Positions 42,417-55,503 are shown, counted from the first letter of the stretch. The stretch is 64,000 nucleotides of DNA from Pseudocolwellia sp. AS88 (GCF_030551755.1 NZ_JAUPEC010000007.1:62001-126000); one strand, 5' to 3'. Notes: a model not told the origin generated them from the sequence alone. Program-made: numbers and translations.

Positions 42417-43577
42417 ATGAAAACATCAATTCTACGTAATGCTGTTGCAGTAGCAATTTCATCTTTATTTATATCTACAAGTGCTTTAGCTGAACAACCA
42501 AAAGCAGAAGACCTAGTTGGAACAGCTTACGCGGGTATTCATCTTTACCATATTCATACAGACAACGGACGTTTATTAACAAGCGATCCTGCATCTGAAA
42601 TTAATAATGGTGATGGTTTTGGTGGTGAGTTAGGTTACCGCTTAAGTACTACAACAGAATTAAGATTAGGTTATACCCACATAAACCTAGACTCTACAAA
42701 AAGAGGTTTTGATGAACCAGATTCATCTAGCATCGCTTTGGATGTTTTATACTTCCCTACAGAACAAAACTTCTATTTAGTAGCTGGTTTTAGTGAACTT
42801 GATATTGTTGAGTCTGAATTATCTGCTAACTTAGGTTTAGGTTACAGACATTACTTAAGCGAAAAAACAGCGGTATACTTTGAAACTAAAGCACATTACC
42901 AGTTCGATGAGTACTATGATGATATATCAGCTCAAATTGGTTTTACTTACTTCTTTGGCGATGCTAAATCAACTCCAGCAGCTGCAGCGACTAAGTCTCC
43001 AACGATGATCGATACAGATAAAGATGGCGTTACAGATGCTAACGATTTATGTGCTAACACACCAGTGAATGCTAAAGTAGACGCTACAGGTTGTGCTGTT
43101 TCTATGTCTGATGCAGATAAAGATGGTGTTGCTGACGCTACTGATCAATGTAAAGACTCTCCAATGGAATTTAAAGTAGACGCTACTGGTTGCACTTTAT
43201 ACATGGAAGATGAAGTTTCAATGAACCTTCTAATTAACTTTGATAATAACAATGCGGTTATCAAGCCTAAGTATTTTGATAAAGTTAAAGAAGTTGCTGA
43301 TTTCTTAAAAACATACGAATCTGTAAATGTTGTTATTGAAGGTCACGCTTCAGCTCCTGGTGATGATTCATTAAACAAAGTTTTATCTCAACTACGTGCT
43401 GATTCAGTAGTAAATTTATTAACAAGTGAATACGGTATTGATGCTGATAGATTAACAGCAGTTGGATACGGTGAAGAACGTTTATTAAACACAGCTAACA
43501 CTAGAGCTGCTAACATTGAAAACCGCAGAATTGTTGCAAACATTAGTGTAGACAAGAAAACTCCAGTTAGACGTTAA
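42417..43577 (+). CDS. OmpA-family outer-membrane protein with thrombospondin type 3 repeats
   Basis: A 386-residue porin-like protein. Signal peptide MKTSILRNAVAVAISSLFIS ending in ALA; an 8-strand beta-barrel (about residues 30-185) with YAGIHLYHIHTDNGRL and YRLSTTTELRLGYTHINL; two calcium-binding TSP3 repeats (DTDKDGVTDANDLC and DADKDGVADATDQC); and a C-terminal OmpA domain with VVIEGHASAPGDDSLN and a closing NRRIVANI that binds peptidoglycan. The start is the ATG at 42417; a TTG 60 nt earlier would add residues before the signal peptide. Strong terminator after it. Confidence 0.92.
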   Translation: MKTSILRNAVAVAISSLFISTSALAEQPKAEDLVGTAYAGIHLYHIHTDNGRLLTSDPASEINNGDGFGGELGYRLSTTTELRLGYTHINLDSTKRGFDEPDSSSIALDVLYFPTEQNFYLVAGFSELDIVESELSANLGLGYRHYLSEKTAVYFETKAHYQFDEYYDDISAQIGFTYFFGDAKSTPAAAATKSPTMIDTDKDGVTDANDLCANTPVNAKVDATGCAVSMSDADKDGVADATDQCKDSPMEFKVDATGCTLYMEDEVSMNLLINFDNNNAVIKPKYFDKVKEVADFLKTYESVNVVIEGHASAPGDDSLNKVLSQLRADSVVNLLTSEYGIDADRLTAVGYGEERLLNTANTRAANIENRRIVANISVDKKTPVRR

Positions 43578-43645
43578 GAGTAAATTATAAAGGACATAAG
43601 GTTTTAATATTTTATGTCCAGATAATTACACTTTACGAATAGACA

Positions 43646-43688
43646 TTAAAAAAGGCTAAAATAACATGTTATTTTAGCCTTTTTTTCG
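43646..43688. terminator. Bidirectional terminator between the OmpA-like gene and ligA
   Basis: A perfect palindrome of more than 30 bp centred on ACATGT (about 43665), with AAAAAAGGCTAAAATAAC on the left arm and its complement on the right, flanked by A and T runs. It serves both converging genes. Confidence 0.93.
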
Positions 43689-43709
43689 TCTGAAATTTAC
43701 ATCTTAAAC

Positions 43710-45788
<2,079 letters not shown>

Positions 45789-45890
45789 TCAATATTAAAA
45801 AATAAAAAAGGCTCTATAAAACTTTACGGTTCCATAAATAATATCTTGGAAGTGTAAAGCATAGAGCCCAATAAATAACTGTTTTTCGTA

Positions 45891-47201
45891 TTAGCTTCTA
45901 GAATTCAACTCAGAAACAGCAATACGATTTTTTCTTTCGAATTCTCTGATTTTACTTATGTAATGTTGCTCTGTTTGTTTTGTCATTACACTACGTTTGT
46001 CATCGAGTAGTTGAGCACCAAACTCTACTGATATTTGTTTAGCTGCACCAATCATGTGTCCAAAAACTTCAAACGCATCGCCAGCATTAGGTAATGTCAT
46101 AAAGAAAGTTAAACCACACGTTGTGAAATTTTCTAAAGCGTCTAAATCAAAAGTACCAGGGTTCATAATATTAGCTAAGCTGAAAGTAACTTTACCATTT
46201 CCTGCGCTGTCTTGATGGCGATGAAAAATATCCATATCACCGTAGCGTAAACCTAAAGTTAATAAGGTTGGTAAAAGCTCAGCACCTGAAATAACTTGAC
46301 CTTCAGGCATAACAATCGAAATAACTAAAACCTCAGGTTCAAGAGGTTCAAGTTTCTTCTGCTTTTCAATTTTACTTGTTTCATCTATCGCTGACATTGA
46401 AGGCATATTAGATGTGTCGATAGGATCACCAAAATTCAATTCAATTTGGTTACGTTTAATCGCTTCTTTTTTAGTAATGTTTGATGTCTTTTTAGCCTTA
46501 AGAGCAGAAGCTGCTGCTGTAATTTTTTCTCGTTCTGGCTTAGGCTGAGTGATCGGTGTTTCGTATAAAGGCTTTTGAATAACTTCTGGCTTTTTAACTT
46601 CTTCAACGACTTCTTGATTTATGGCAAATAAATCTGAGTCGTCCGATACGCCATAATCGAAATCTTCAATATCATCTCCAACGTCAATAGAGACATCATC
46701 AATGTTTGATTTTACCTGTTTGGCACCTGAATCAGTTAGACTAATGTCAGTGTTTGTCGCTTTATTTTGATGTACTGATGAAGTCTTTATGTTTTGAACT
46801 TCACTTACATCATATTCAAATTCATCATTAACTATTTCTTCACTACTCACTTTTGCCGTTGTTTTTGATGAGTGAGTGTCTGCGTTTTCTGACTGCTCAG
46901 AGTCAAAAAATGAAGGGAAGCTCGGGTCAATTTTATTAGGCTTCTTCAGAGGCGTTTTTTCAGGTGTTCTTCTACTCGCAGGTGAAGCAGGTTTATCACC
47001 AACAACTCGAGGTTTACTTACACCGTCTTGATCAAAACCAGATCCATCAAACCCACGTTCAATAGGCTCAATTTTCTCATTCGTAGCTTTTAGCTTGTAC
47101 GGATTTTTATTTCTTCTAATAGTAATAAAACCGTGAATAAATATTACTGCAATGATTACAGCACTTATGATTATCAGGGTATTTCTAAAATCGCCTTCCA
47201 T
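45891..47201 (-). CDS. zipA: Cell division protein ZipA
   Basis: Tethers FtsZ to the inner membrane at the division ring. It has 436 residues. A single N-terminal membrane segment (about residues 8-28, LIIISAVIIAVIFIHGFIT) is followed by a basic stretch and a ~250-residue charged, disordered linker, then the FtsZ-binding domain (about residues 290-425) with VLVISIVMPEGQVISGAELL and GNGKVTFSLANIMNPGTFDL. The linker is longer and more acidic than the Pro/Gln-rich one of E. coli. It lies 9 nt after smc and 120 nt before ligA. Confidence 0.95.
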   Translation of the reverse strand: MEGDFRNTLIIISAVIIAVIFIHGFITIRRNKNPYKLKATNEKIEPIERGFDGSGFDQDGVSKPRVVGDKPASPASRRTPEKTPLKKPNKIDPSFPSFFDSEQSENADTHSSKTTAKVSSEEIVNDEFEYDVSEVQNIKTSSVHQNKATNTDISLTDSGAKQVKSNIDDVSIDVGDDIEDFDYGVSDDSDLFAINQEVVEEVKKPEVIQKPLYETPITQPKPEREKITAAASALKAKKTSNITKKEAIKRNQIELNFGDPIDTSNMPSMSAIDETSKIEKQKKLEPLEPEVLVISIVMPEGQVISGAELLPTLLTLGLRYGDMDIFHRHQDSAGNGKVTFSLANIMNPGTFDLDALENFTTCGLTFFMTLPNAGDAFEVFGHMIGAAKQISVEFGAQLLDDKRSVMTKQTEQHYISKIREFERKNRIAVSELNSRS

Positions 47202-47209
47202 TTCTCAAC

Positions 47210-50200
47210 CTACACTATTTCGGCCATAGCAACAGCTTCTTCAATATCAACCGCAACCATTTTTGAAACACCTGGTTCAAACATAGTTACGCCTGTTAAA
47301 TGAGACGCCATTTCCATAGCTATTTTATTATGACTTATATAAATAAACTGAACAGTACGAGACATTTCTCGAACCAAATTACAAAATCGGCTAACGTTAG
47401 CATCATCTAACGGTGCGTCAACTTCATCCAACATACAAAAAGGTGCTGGATTCAATCTGAAAATAGCAAATACTAATGATAATGCGGTCAGCGCTTTTTC
47501 ACCACCAGATAATAGATGAATAGTACTGTTTTTTTTACCAGGTGGTTGCGCCATTATGGTAACCCCTGTATCTAACATATCAGTACCTGTTAACTCTAAA
47601 TATGCCCTTCCCCCTCCAAACACCTTAGGGAATAGGCTTTTCAAGTCTTTGTTCACCTGTTCAAATGTATTTTTAAATTTCTGTCGACTTTCTTTATCAA
47701 TTTTTTCAATGGCAGCTTCTAATGTACTAATTGCTAACATTAAATCGTTATTTTGTGTGTCTAAGTACTCTTTGCGTGTTAATTGCGTTTCATACTCATC
47801 TATAGCGGCTAAATTAATCGCCCCCAATCGCTCTATATCTTTAGATAATCGAATAATATGCGCTTGCCAAATACCTTCTTTCGCATTTTTGGGCATATTA
47901 TTTAGAATTTCATCAAAAGATTGTTGGGTTTCTTTGAGTAAGTCTAAAGATGATTCTGCACGTAATTTACAGCTTTCATAATCAAGATGATGCTTAGCTG
48001 ATTTCTCTCTCAATGCAGAGATTTTATCTTGATTGTGTTTATGTTCAAGTTCTAAAGTTTTTACGTCTAACTGAGCTTGTGAAATATTAAGTTGTAACTT
48101 ATTTATATCATTATCAATTTCAGACATTTCTTTAAGCCATTGTACCAACTTTTCTTCATCAAGTTTCAATGGTTCTAAGCTATTATCAATAACATGCTGA
48201 TTAGACATTTGCTGTTCTAATAAACGCTCTATAGTTTTTTGAACACTTTGAATACTTTGCTGGCTTTGCTCTTTTTCATTCTTAAACTGTTCAACATTTA
48301 TCGCAATTTTATGGCGTTGCTCAGCTAAATCGTTTACTTGCTTTTGAGCGAGTTTAAGTTGCAGAGCAAGATGCTCTTGTTGTTGTTTTAATTGTTCAAA
48401 ATCGATATCTGTTGGGGTTACAACTTGATCACGCTCAGTAATCAGTTGCTTAACATGATTATCAAAGGCGATTAGTTGTAATTTATGTTGTTCAATATCA
48501 CCGTTAATTTTTTCTTTTTGAGTTAAATAAAACTGCTTATTTTGTTCAGCTAATGCTTCTGCTTGTTTTGCATTTTGAAAAGATAACTCAATTGTTTTAA
48601 CTTGATCTGTTAGTTGATTTTGTTCAGTGAATAATTGATTTAATAATTGCTCTTGTTTGATCAAACCCGCTTCATGACTTTGAACTAATTCTTCTAAGCG
48701 ATTAATAGAGAGAATGAGTTGTTCTTTTTTATCATGTAACAATAAATAATTAGGTGTTGTCTCAATACTTCCTTTACGCACAAAGCCATGACCTAACCAT
48801 GTTGTATCTGCACAAATAATGGATTCATCGTTGTTAAGCTTAGGTAATAAGTTTTGCGCTTGTTCAATATTAGCAGCGATATAAACCCTATTTAAAAAAG
48901 ATAAAGCGATAGGTAGGTTTTGAATTTTTTCTGCAATACTCCCTTGTTTAACATCTACGGAGATTCTACTGGTTAAGCTCTTTTCGCCTGACTCAATAAA
49001 TAATGCCGTATCAAGGTTTTTAAGCGCAGAAATAGAATCAACAACAGAACCTACAATTTCTGCCTGAGTCCAACTAAGTAATAAAGTTTCTACGGCTTGT
49101 TTCCAACCAGCATCAACTTTTAACTCTTCTACTAAGGTTTTTATTTTATGGTTAGTTTCACTACTTTTATCTATTAAATCTAAATCAACAAGTGCTGCAT
49201 GTTGTTGGATTTGCCAACTTTCTTTGCTGGTAAGTTGCTCTTCAATTGCAGTTATATTGTTGTTTAATGCAATTAACGAGGCTTTATCACTGGCTAATTT
49301 TTGTTTGCTTTCATTAATAGCATTTTGAGTTGTTTGAATTTTCTCATTTAATTCCCTTTGAACTGATACTTTAAACCTAAGTGTTTTTTCAATATCGCTA
49401 CTGGTTTCAGTATTGGCAGTGCTATGTAATGAATTTTTCTGACGATGCTGTTCATCTAATAAAGTAAGTTGATTATGTAACGCGGCTATTTGAGATTTAG
49501 CTTGAGATTGCTTTTGTTGCTCTAACTCAATTTTATTAATAAAGGCAGCGTTCTTCTCTTTAAATTCGGTTACTTTTTGATATGAAGTATTCCATAAAAC
49601 TTGTGCTTCGTTTTGCTGGACAGACAAAACCTCTAATGCATTTTTTTGTACTAGAAGGTCTTTTTCTACTTCTGCCAACTTGGGTAAAGTAATAGATAAG
49701 CTTTTATCTAACTGCGTACGTTTTTCTTGTTCAGTTTTTAATAAAGCTTGAGCGTTTAATAGCTGCTGTTGGGTAATATCATTATTTTGATTAATACTAC
49801 TGCTCTGCTGCTTTAAATGCTTAATATTTTGTTCAGTACGAGCAATATGATTAGTGAGCTGTAATTTTCGATTATTCAAGCCAGTAATGCTTTCGCTATC
49901 TAACTCAACTTTTTGTTTTGCCTGAAACAAAGCAATATTTTGTTCATCTTGCAGTTTAACAATTGAAGCTATTTCAGCCTTTGCTAAATTATAGAGCTCT
50001 TCTTGTTGTTTACTTTGCAGGTCAAAACCTTGCCAACGCAAAACCGATATTTCAGCTTTGTATTTTCGCTCTTGAGATTTTAACGTTCTGAAACGCTTAG
50101 CAGCTTCTGATTGTTTGTGCAGTTTATCTATTTGTAAGCTAAGTTCTGAGCGAATATCGTTTAATCGAGCTAAGTTTTCGCGGGTATGTCGAATGCGATT

Positions 50201-50743
50201 TTCTGTATCTTTACGACGCTCTTTATATTTAGAAATGCCTGCTGCTTCCTCAATAAAGATACGTAATTCATGAGGTTTTGATTCAATAAGACGAGAAATA
50301 GTACCTTGTTCGATAATCGCATAACTTCGCGGGCCCAAACCTGTACCTAAAAAGATATCTGTTATATCTCTCCTGCGGCATTTAGTACCATTCAAAAAAT
50401 AAGTATTGGTGCTTTCTCGGTTTACTAAGCGACGAATAGATATTTGATTTCGATCCGCCATATTACCTTGAATACGACCATCTATATTATCAAATACAAG
50501 TTCAACACTTGCTTGCCCGATAGGCTTACGACTCGCTGCGCCATTAAATATAACGTCAGTCATTGCATCGCCACGCAAGTTTTTGGCAGAACTTTCACCT
50601 AAAACCCAACGTACGGCATCTATAATATTAGATTTACCACAGCCATTAGGACCAACTATAGCCGTCATCTGCTGCTCGAAAGGCACTTTAGTTGGGTCAA
50701 CAAAAGATTTAAAGCCAGCCAGTTTTATATGCTTTAATCGCAT
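47210..50743 (-). CDS. smc: Chromosome segregation protein SMC
   Basis: Structural maintenance of chromosomes ATPase, 1177 residues. The N-terminal head has Walker A GPNGCGKS and a Q-loop region, then a long coiled coil, the hinge at about residues 520-665 (KVDAGWKQAVETLL), a second coiled coil, and the C-terminal head with signature LSGGEKALTALSLVF and Walker B FCMLDEVDAPLDDAN. Having SMC rather than MukB fits Alteromonadales. First gene of smc-zipA-ligA. The Shine-Dalgarno AAGGAG is clear before the ATG. Confidence 0.97.
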   Translation of the reverse strand: MRLKHIKLAGFKSFVDPTKVPFEQQMTAIVGPNGCGKSNIIDAVRWVLGESSAKNLRGDAMTDVIFNGAASRKPIGQASVELVFDNIDGRIQGNMADRNQISIRRLVNRESTNTYFLNGTKCRRRDITDIFLGTGLGPRSYAIIEQGTISRLIESKPHELRIFIEEAAGISKYKERRKDTENRIRHTRENLARLNDIRSELSLQIDKLHKQSEAAKRFRTLKSQERKYKAEISVLRWQGFDLQSKQQEELYNLAKAEIASIVKLQDEQNIALFQAKQKVELDSESITGLNNRKLQLTNHIARTEQNIKHLKQQSSSINQNNDITQQQLLNAQALLKTEQEKRTQLDKSLSITLPKLAEVEKDLLVQKNALEVLSVQQNEAQVLWNTSYQKVTEFKEKNAAFINKIELEQQKQSQAKSQIAALHNQLTLLDEQHRQKNSLHSTANTETSSDIEKTLRFKVSVQRELNEKIQTTQNAINESKQKLASDKASLIALNNNITAIEEQLTSKESWQIQQHAALVDLDLIDKSSETNHKIKTLVEELKVDAGWKQAVETLLLSWTQAEIVGSVVDSISALKNLDTALFIESGEKSLTSRISVDVKQGSIAEKIQNLPIALSFLNRVYIAANIEQAQNLLPKLNNDESIICADTTWLGHGFVRKGSIETTPNYLLLHDKKEQLILSINRLEELVQSHEAGLIKQEQLLNQLFTEQNQLTDQVKTIELSFQNAKQAEALAEQNKQFYLTQKEKINGDIEQHKLQLIAFDNHVKQLITERDQVVTPTDIDFEQLKQQQEHLALQLKLAQKQVNDLAEQRHKIAINVEQFKNEKEQSQQSIQSVQKTIERLLEQQMSNQHVIDNSLEPLKLDEEKLVQWLKEMSEIDNDINKLQLNISQAQLDVKTLELEHKHNQDKISALREKSAKHHLDYESCKLRAESSLDLLKETQQSFDEILNNMPKNAKEGIWQAHIIRLSKDIERLGAINLAAIDEYETQLTRKEYLDTQNNDLMLAISTLEAAIEKIDKESRQKFKNTFEQVNKDLKSLFPKVFGGGRAYLELTGTDMLDTGVTIMAQPPGKKNSTIHLLSGGEKALTALSLVFAIFRLNPAPFCMLDEVDAPLDDANVSRFCNLVREMSRTVQFIYISHNKIAMEMASHLTGVTMFEPGVSKMVAVDIEEAVAMAEIV

Positions 50744-51098
50744 ATTATAAACAACTCCTTTTAATCATATGTAACATCGCCTAGGTAATTCAAAATAATT
50801 GATTGATTTGCGTGTGATTGTAGGCTTATTTTTATGCATTAATAATATGATAAACAACCACTTGGTTAATCTGTGTTCGTATTAATACTAATGCCCTACT
50901 ATAAAGGCTAACCTTACCAGATGTTGCTATGATTTGTAACAATTCAATGCGGTAATGGCATTCAATCAATAGTGCAAGTAGTAAAAAATTTTACGTATTT
51001 TCAATTGAAGTCTAACGCTTATTCAAACTCGCATAATGGCACTCTTTAAGTATATAATCGGCTTTGTAATATCAACCCGTTAGGTAAATTTTTACAAG
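50744..51098. promoter_or_regulatory. Divergent promoter region between smc and cysZ
   Basis: 355 gene-free bases. TATAAT at 51053-51058 is a good -10 for cysZ, but the -35 is poor. Nothing else recognisable. Confidence 0.4.
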
Positions 51099-51848
51099 AT
51101 GACAAACAATACTTCTCAAACACAAAATACCAGTGGCGCAGGCTACTTTTTTAAAGGTTTTGATCTGATCCAGAAAAAAGGTATTAAACGCTTCGTTTTT
51201 ATTCCTTTATTTATTAACTTAGTTTTATTTAGTGTGGCTTTTTATTACCTGTACTTACAGTTAGATCACTACATGACAAGTTTCTCACAGTGGTTACCTA
51301 GCTGGTTGGATTGGCTTAGTACCGTTTTATGGCCTTTAGTGTTAATTGCCGTTGTAGTTTTATTTTCTTTTATATTTAGCACCGCTGCTAACTGGTTAGC
51401 CGCACCTTTTAATGGTTTATTATCTGAAAAGGTAGAAGCTATGCTAACGGGTGAACCAAGCCCTGATGGCGGATTTAGCGATATTATTAAAGACATTCCA
51501 CGCACAATAGGTAGAGAGTGGACTAAACTCTGTTATTACGTACCTAGAGCCTTAGGTTTCTTATTAATTATGTTTATCTTGCCTGTTATAGGACAAGTTA
51601 TATGGTTTATCTTTGTTGCTTGGATGATGGCAATACAATACAAAGATTTCCCTTTTGATAACCATAAAATATCCTTCACTGATATGAAGAATGCGCTAAA
51701 GGAAAAACAAGGATTAAGTTATGGTTTTGGATTTACCGTGGCTATTTTTTCTATGTTACCTGTGGTGAATTTGATTGTTATGCCGGTTGCTATTTGTGGT
51801 GCAACAAACTTGTGGGTTGATCACTACAGAAAGTCATTTATTCGCTAA
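51099..51848 (+). CDS. cysZ: Sulfate transporter CysZ
   Basis: Inner-membrane sulfate uptake protein for cysteine synthesis. It has 249 residues (253 in E. coli) with hydrophobic segments near 35-55, 70-95, 145-180 and 205-230, and family segments SGAGYFFKGFDLIQKKGIKR and NWLAAPFNGLLSEKVE. It is divergent from smc; the zipA-cysZ neighbourhood is also found in E. coli, where cysZ lies next to zipA and ligA. Confidence 0.95.
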   Translation: MTNNTSQTQNTSGAGYFFKGFDLIQKKGIKRFVFIPLFINLVLFSVAFYYLYLQLDHYMTSFSQWLPSWLDWLSTVLWPLVLIAVVVLFSFIFSTAANWLAAPFNGLLSEKVEAMLTGEPSPDGGFSDIIKDIPRTIGREWTKLCYYVPRALGFLLIMFILPVIGQVIWFIFVAWMMAIQYKDFPFDNHKISFTDMKNALKEKQGLSYGFGFTVAIFSMLPVVNLIVMPVAICGATNLWVDHYRKSFIR

Positions 51849-51982
51849 GTAATCAAATAACGATATGTTTAATTAAAGCTAACAGTTTGTTGGCTTTAAT
51901 TAAAAGATCCGCACTCGATCCGAAAAACTAAACATGCTATAAACTAGTTATACTCATATTTTTACTCTAATAGGGAAATACC

Positions 51983-52348
51983 GTGGCTAAAAAAACACAT
52001 AAAGCGCTACTATTTTCAATGCTCTGCTCTACAATTTTCACAGCATTGGTAAGCACAAAACTATATGCAGCTGAAACAGATAAACTAACCATTGAAGTAA
52101 TGAGTGATGCAAAAGTTTTCGCTAAACTTGATGATGAGCTACCCGCTGTAGTTAACTATTTCACCAAAAGAAGTGAAAATAGCATTCTTGCTTTTTATGA
52201 AGAAAAGTACGGTAAAGCCATTTCATCAAACAGAAAACGTGGCCACTTAGAGAATTCTTTTATAAACAATAACCACAACATTACCGTGATTGTTTCTGAG
52301 CGAAATAATCAGAGACAAGTTGATGTTATGGTAACTAAGTCTAACTAA
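51983..52348 (+). CDS. Small exported protein, unknown
   Basis: A 121-residue protein from GTG 51983 (TAGGGA as Shine-Dalgarno). The first ~30 residues are a basic then hydrophobic signal peptide (KKTHKALLFSMLCSTIFTAL) with a likely cleavage after LYA. The mature part of ~90 residues is charged, with VFAKLDDELPAVVNYFTKRS and HNITVIVSERNNQRQVDVMV. I recognise no family. It ends 80 nt before a strong terminator and stands alone. Confidence 0.7.
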   Translation: MAKKTHKALLFSMLCSTIFTALVSTKLYAAETDKLTIEVMSDAKVFAKLDDELPAVVNYFTKRSENSILAFYEEKYGKAISSNRKRGHLENSFINNNHNITVIVSERNNQRQVDVMVTKSN

Positions 52349-52428
52349 CTCTAAGTTGCTCAATAAATTAATCCGTTTGGTATTATCATTAATTAGCCAA
52401 GCTTGTAAAAATCAAAAGTTAGACAAAC

Positions 52429-52453
52429 AAAAAGGAGCCTAGGCTCCTTTTTT
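52429..52453. terminator. Bidirectional terminator, AGGAGCC palindrome
   Basis: A perfect palindrome AAAAAGGAGCC with its complement, flanked by A and T runs, between the small exported protein gene and the convergent aminopeptidase gene. Confidence 0.92.
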
Positions 52454-52522
52454 AATCAGTTAAATAAAACATTTCAAATCAAATGAATCATTCGACTCTT
52501 TATCTTATTTAAACAGCAGTAA

Positions 52523-54370
52523 CTAAAGATTAAATACTCCATCAATAGTCCCTTGCGCTAATCCATGATAACCGGGACGAGCTTTCTTATAAACGTCTAA
52601 AGCCCATACTTTTCCTACTTCAGTAGTCACTAGCTCTTTGTACAATGGCACAATCAGTTTACGTCGACCGATAGATTCTAAATACGTCGCCATTTGTGGG
52701 TACACATGCTTATAACCTGCTTTAATTGATAATAAATACCAAGCATGTGCAATTTCAGCATTTGTACTAACCGTTAGATTAAAACGTTTATCTAAATCAC
52801 TCAAGAATGACTCATTCACATCTACTGGTAAGTTATTGATGAAATGTAACCATTCATGCAATGTCCAAGCTTTTGTATTAATTTGCTCAACAGTAATTTC
52901 TTTAGCCAATAGTTGCTCGGATAAATTATCAATAATATTAAAAGCATTAGATGTTGGTTGAGGTGCCACACTCGGTAAACCTTGCGAGAAAATCCACTCA
53001 TTCAACATCTTATCTGATACGATATTTGGATATTTATGAGTTAAGTTAGCTTTTAAATAAACAATAAAATCCTCAGTGCCTAAACTTTTAAACGCATGAT
53101 GATTAAAGTAATCAAGCATAAAAACATCAAATTTATCACGTCCAAACTTTTCTTCTAAATACATTAAGAATAACTGCCCTTTTACATAAGGAACACCTGA
53201 AAAGGCATCATCAGGATCACGCCCTTTTAAATCGATATAAAGTTGGGTATCACCTGGTGCTAGTTCTTTTATTTCAGCATTCAAGCCTTGAGCCCCTAAT
53301 GCTTGTTCCATAACAGCGCGATCAACACCAAATACCGCTTCCATAATTCTGTTTTCTACATAACTTGTAAAACCTTCGTTTAGCCATAAATCTCTCCAAC
53401 TCTCGTTAGTCACTAAATTACCAGACCAAGAATGAGCTAATTCATGAGCGATAAGGTTTACTAAGCTTTTATCACCGGCGATAACAGTAGGTGTAATAAA
53501 AGATAAACGTGGGTTTTCCATACCACCAAACGGAAAGCTAGGTGGTAGAATAAGTAAGTCGTATCTACCCCAACGATATGGACCAAATAACTTTTCAGTT
53601 TCATCAATCATAGCTTGAGTATCATCAAACTCAGCAACAGCAGCATCTAAAATAGACGCTTCTGCATAGATACCTGTTTGCTTACTCATGGCTTTAAATT
53701 CTAAATCACCTACACCTAATGCAATCAAGTATGACGGCACAGCTTGGGGCATTGAGAAGAAATAGTCACCGTCGCGCTCAGTGTCAGGTTCATTAAAGGC
53801 ACTCATTACAGCAATTAAATCTTTATCTGTTGTAATACGAGCATCATAAGTTGTTCGAACCGTTGGAGTATCTTGAATTGGGATCCAAGAACGAGCATGA
53901 ATCGCTTGGTTTTGACTAAATAAGAAAGGATGTTTCTTACCTGCAGTTTGCTCTGCCGATAACCATTGTAGGCCTGAAGCTTTTTCTGTTGAATGGTAAT
54001 AAACTCGAACTTTTGAGGCTTTAAATTTAGGTGTAATCGTTAACTTGGCACCTAATACATCATCGCGTTTGGCTAGGCTGTGTTGAACACTCACCCAGTT
54101 ACCTGCTGTATTTTTTGCCATCACACGCTTGATAACCAAATCACGTGTATCTAAATAAATAGGTTGTACATCATTTACTAACCATTTTAATGATAATTCA
54201 GCAAAACCATTAAGTGATTTCTCTTGAAAATCGACATCCAAATCTAGATAGATGTGTGTGGTAGTAACCTGATCATAATTAGCATAAGTATAAGCATCCT
54301 TGAGTTCTGCATTAGCAAAATAAGATAAACTGACTAGCACTAAGGCTGAAATTTTTAATAATAGTTTCAT
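52523..54370 (-). CDS. M1 family aminopeptidase, leukotriene A4 hydrolase-like
   Basis: Zinc aminopeptidase, 615 residues. Signal peptide [20 protein letters not shown], so it is exported. The substrate-recognition motif is [11 protein letters not shown]; the zinc site HELAHSWSG lies at 309-313 with the third ligand Glu 332 ([14 protein letters not shown]), the exact HExxH-x18-E spacing. The C-terminal helical domain (about 470-615) fits the leukotriene A4 hydrolase subfamily. I start at the ATG at 54370, just before the signal peptide; an ATG 15 nt upstream is in frame. No partner genes. Confidence 0.92.
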   Translation of the reverse strand: MKLLLKISALVLVSLSYFANAELKDAYTYANYDQVTTTHIYLDLDVDFQEKSLNGFAELSLKWLVNDVQPIYLDTRDLVIKRVMAKNTAGNWVSVQHSLAKRDDVLGAKLTITPKFKASKVRVYYHSTEKASGLQWLSAEQTAGKKHPFLFSQNQAIHARSWIPIQDTPTVRTTYDARITTDKDLIAVMSAFNEPDTERDGDYFFSMPQAVPSYLIALGVGDLEFKAMSKQTGIYAEASILDAAVAEFDDTQAMIDETEKLFGPYRWGRYDLLILPPSFPFGGMENPRLSFITPTVIAGDKSLVNLIAHELAHSWSGNLVTNESWRDLWLNEGFTSYVENRIMEAVFGVDRAVMEQALGAQGLNAEIKELAPGDTQLYIDLKGRDPDDAFSGVPYVKGQLFLMYLEEKFGRDKFDVFMLDYFNHHAFKSLGTEDFIVYLKANLTHKYPNIVSDKMLNEWIFSQGLPSVAPQPTSNAFNIIDNLSEQLLAKEITVEQINTKAWTLHEWLHFINNLPVDVNESFLSDLDKRFNLTVSTNAEIAHAWYLLSIKAGYKHVYPQMATYLESIGRRKLIVPLYKELVTTEVGKVWALDVYKKARPGYHGLAQGTIDGVFNL

Positions 54371-54460
54371 TATATAAACGTCCATAAAAAATAAGCCTCT
54401 AGATTAAGATAACCTAGAGGCCTATTCAACTGAATTACTTAATTTATAACGAATATATCT

Positions 54461-55327
54461 TTATGGTTTATCCATTCTAATAACAACACGTCTATTCTTT
54501 TCACGACCAATAATAGAATCGTTTGATGCGATATGACGTTTTTCACCATAACCATTTGCTTCTATACGGCTAGGATCGATACCGGTTTTAACAAACTGTT
54601 CTCTGATGTTATTAGCGCGACGTTGCGACATTTTATAGTTTGCATTTCTTGGGCCGTAGCTATCGGTATAACCATCAATCAATACTAACTCTAATTCTGT
54701 ATCTAAACTTAAATATTCAGCAATCATCGCTAACTTGCGTTTAGAAGCCTTAGTTAAGTCGTCAGTACCAAATTGATAATTTAATACCGTATAAGAAATA
54801 TCGTCAAAATTGTAATCAAGCAGATTACCTACACAGCTTACAAATTCTTGGTAAGCACGTTTAAATTTTGCCGTTGATAAACCAACAGATATTTTTTCAC
54901 TGCTACGATACCAATCGTTGTAATAAAATGTAGGACTCATGCCCTGATCTAATTCATTCAGCATGGTCCAAGCAACCTTTTTAGGTAAGCTTGGTGCAAA
55001 TTGCTTGTGCAATTTCATATTTGCTAACGTATAACCAGAAACACCTGGTCGCCATTTAGGCGCAACTGAGCGAACTTCAGCGAGGGAATAGTTATCAGGC
55101 AAACGCATCATGTCTAATTCAAATTCTAAATTAGACTTACGGTCAGCCTTGCTATAAAACTTGGCTTCACCGTAATTAGGAATATTGTGAGAAAGCGTGC
55201 ACTCTAAACGAGACTGATTAGATAATTGCCACTTGGAGTTATCTAAATTTGCCGCATACTGCCTCATACCTGCATTTGCGTTGCAAACAGATACTAATAA
55301 AACAACTGGAAGAAAGTATTTTTTCAT
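54461..55327 (-). CDS. motY: Sodium-type flagellar protein MotY
   Basis: T-ring component that holds the PomAB stator at the sodium-driven polar flagellum. It has 288 residues with a signal peptide (MKKYFLPVVLLVSVCNANAG). The N-terminal domain (about 20-150, MRQYAANLDNSKWQLSNQSR) is MotY-specific; the C-terminal OmpA domain has ELVLIDGYTDSYGPRNANYK and a peptidoglycan-binding REKNRRVVIRMD. I start at the ATG at 55327, since the residues before it come from a TTG. It is divergent from rnt, the common motY-rnt arrangement. The stator genes are not in the window. Confidence 0.92.
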   Translation of the reverse strand: MKKYFLPVVLLVSVCNANAGMRQYAANLDNSKWQLSNQSRLECTLSHNIPNYGEAKFYSKADRKSNLEFELDMMRLPDNYSLAEVRSVAPKWRPGVSGYTLANMKLHKQFAPSLPKKVAWTMLNELDQGMSPTFYYNDWYRSSEKISVGLSTAKFKRAYQEFVSCVGNLLDYNFDDISYTVLNYQFGTDDLTKASKRKLAMIAEYLSLDTELELVLIDGYTDSYGPRNANYKMSQRRANNIREQFVKTGIDPSRIEANGYGEKRHIASNDSIIGREKNRRVVIRMDKP

Positions 55328-55503
55328 AATCAATTATAATTTGTTTTAAATGACAGTAACTTTATCGACAATTTATTTAATAACTTTAGCATCAATTACT
55401 CGATAATCCCTATATAAAGTAAAAAACACTAAAACCCCGTACTTATTTTAGCTATTTTCTGAGATAATTGTTAATTATTATCAAAATAAAAAGACATTCT
55501 TGT

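Noticed and set aside
47556-47981. 141-codon plus-strand frame opposite smc
   Set aside because: Antisense shadow of the SMC C-terminal head domain.
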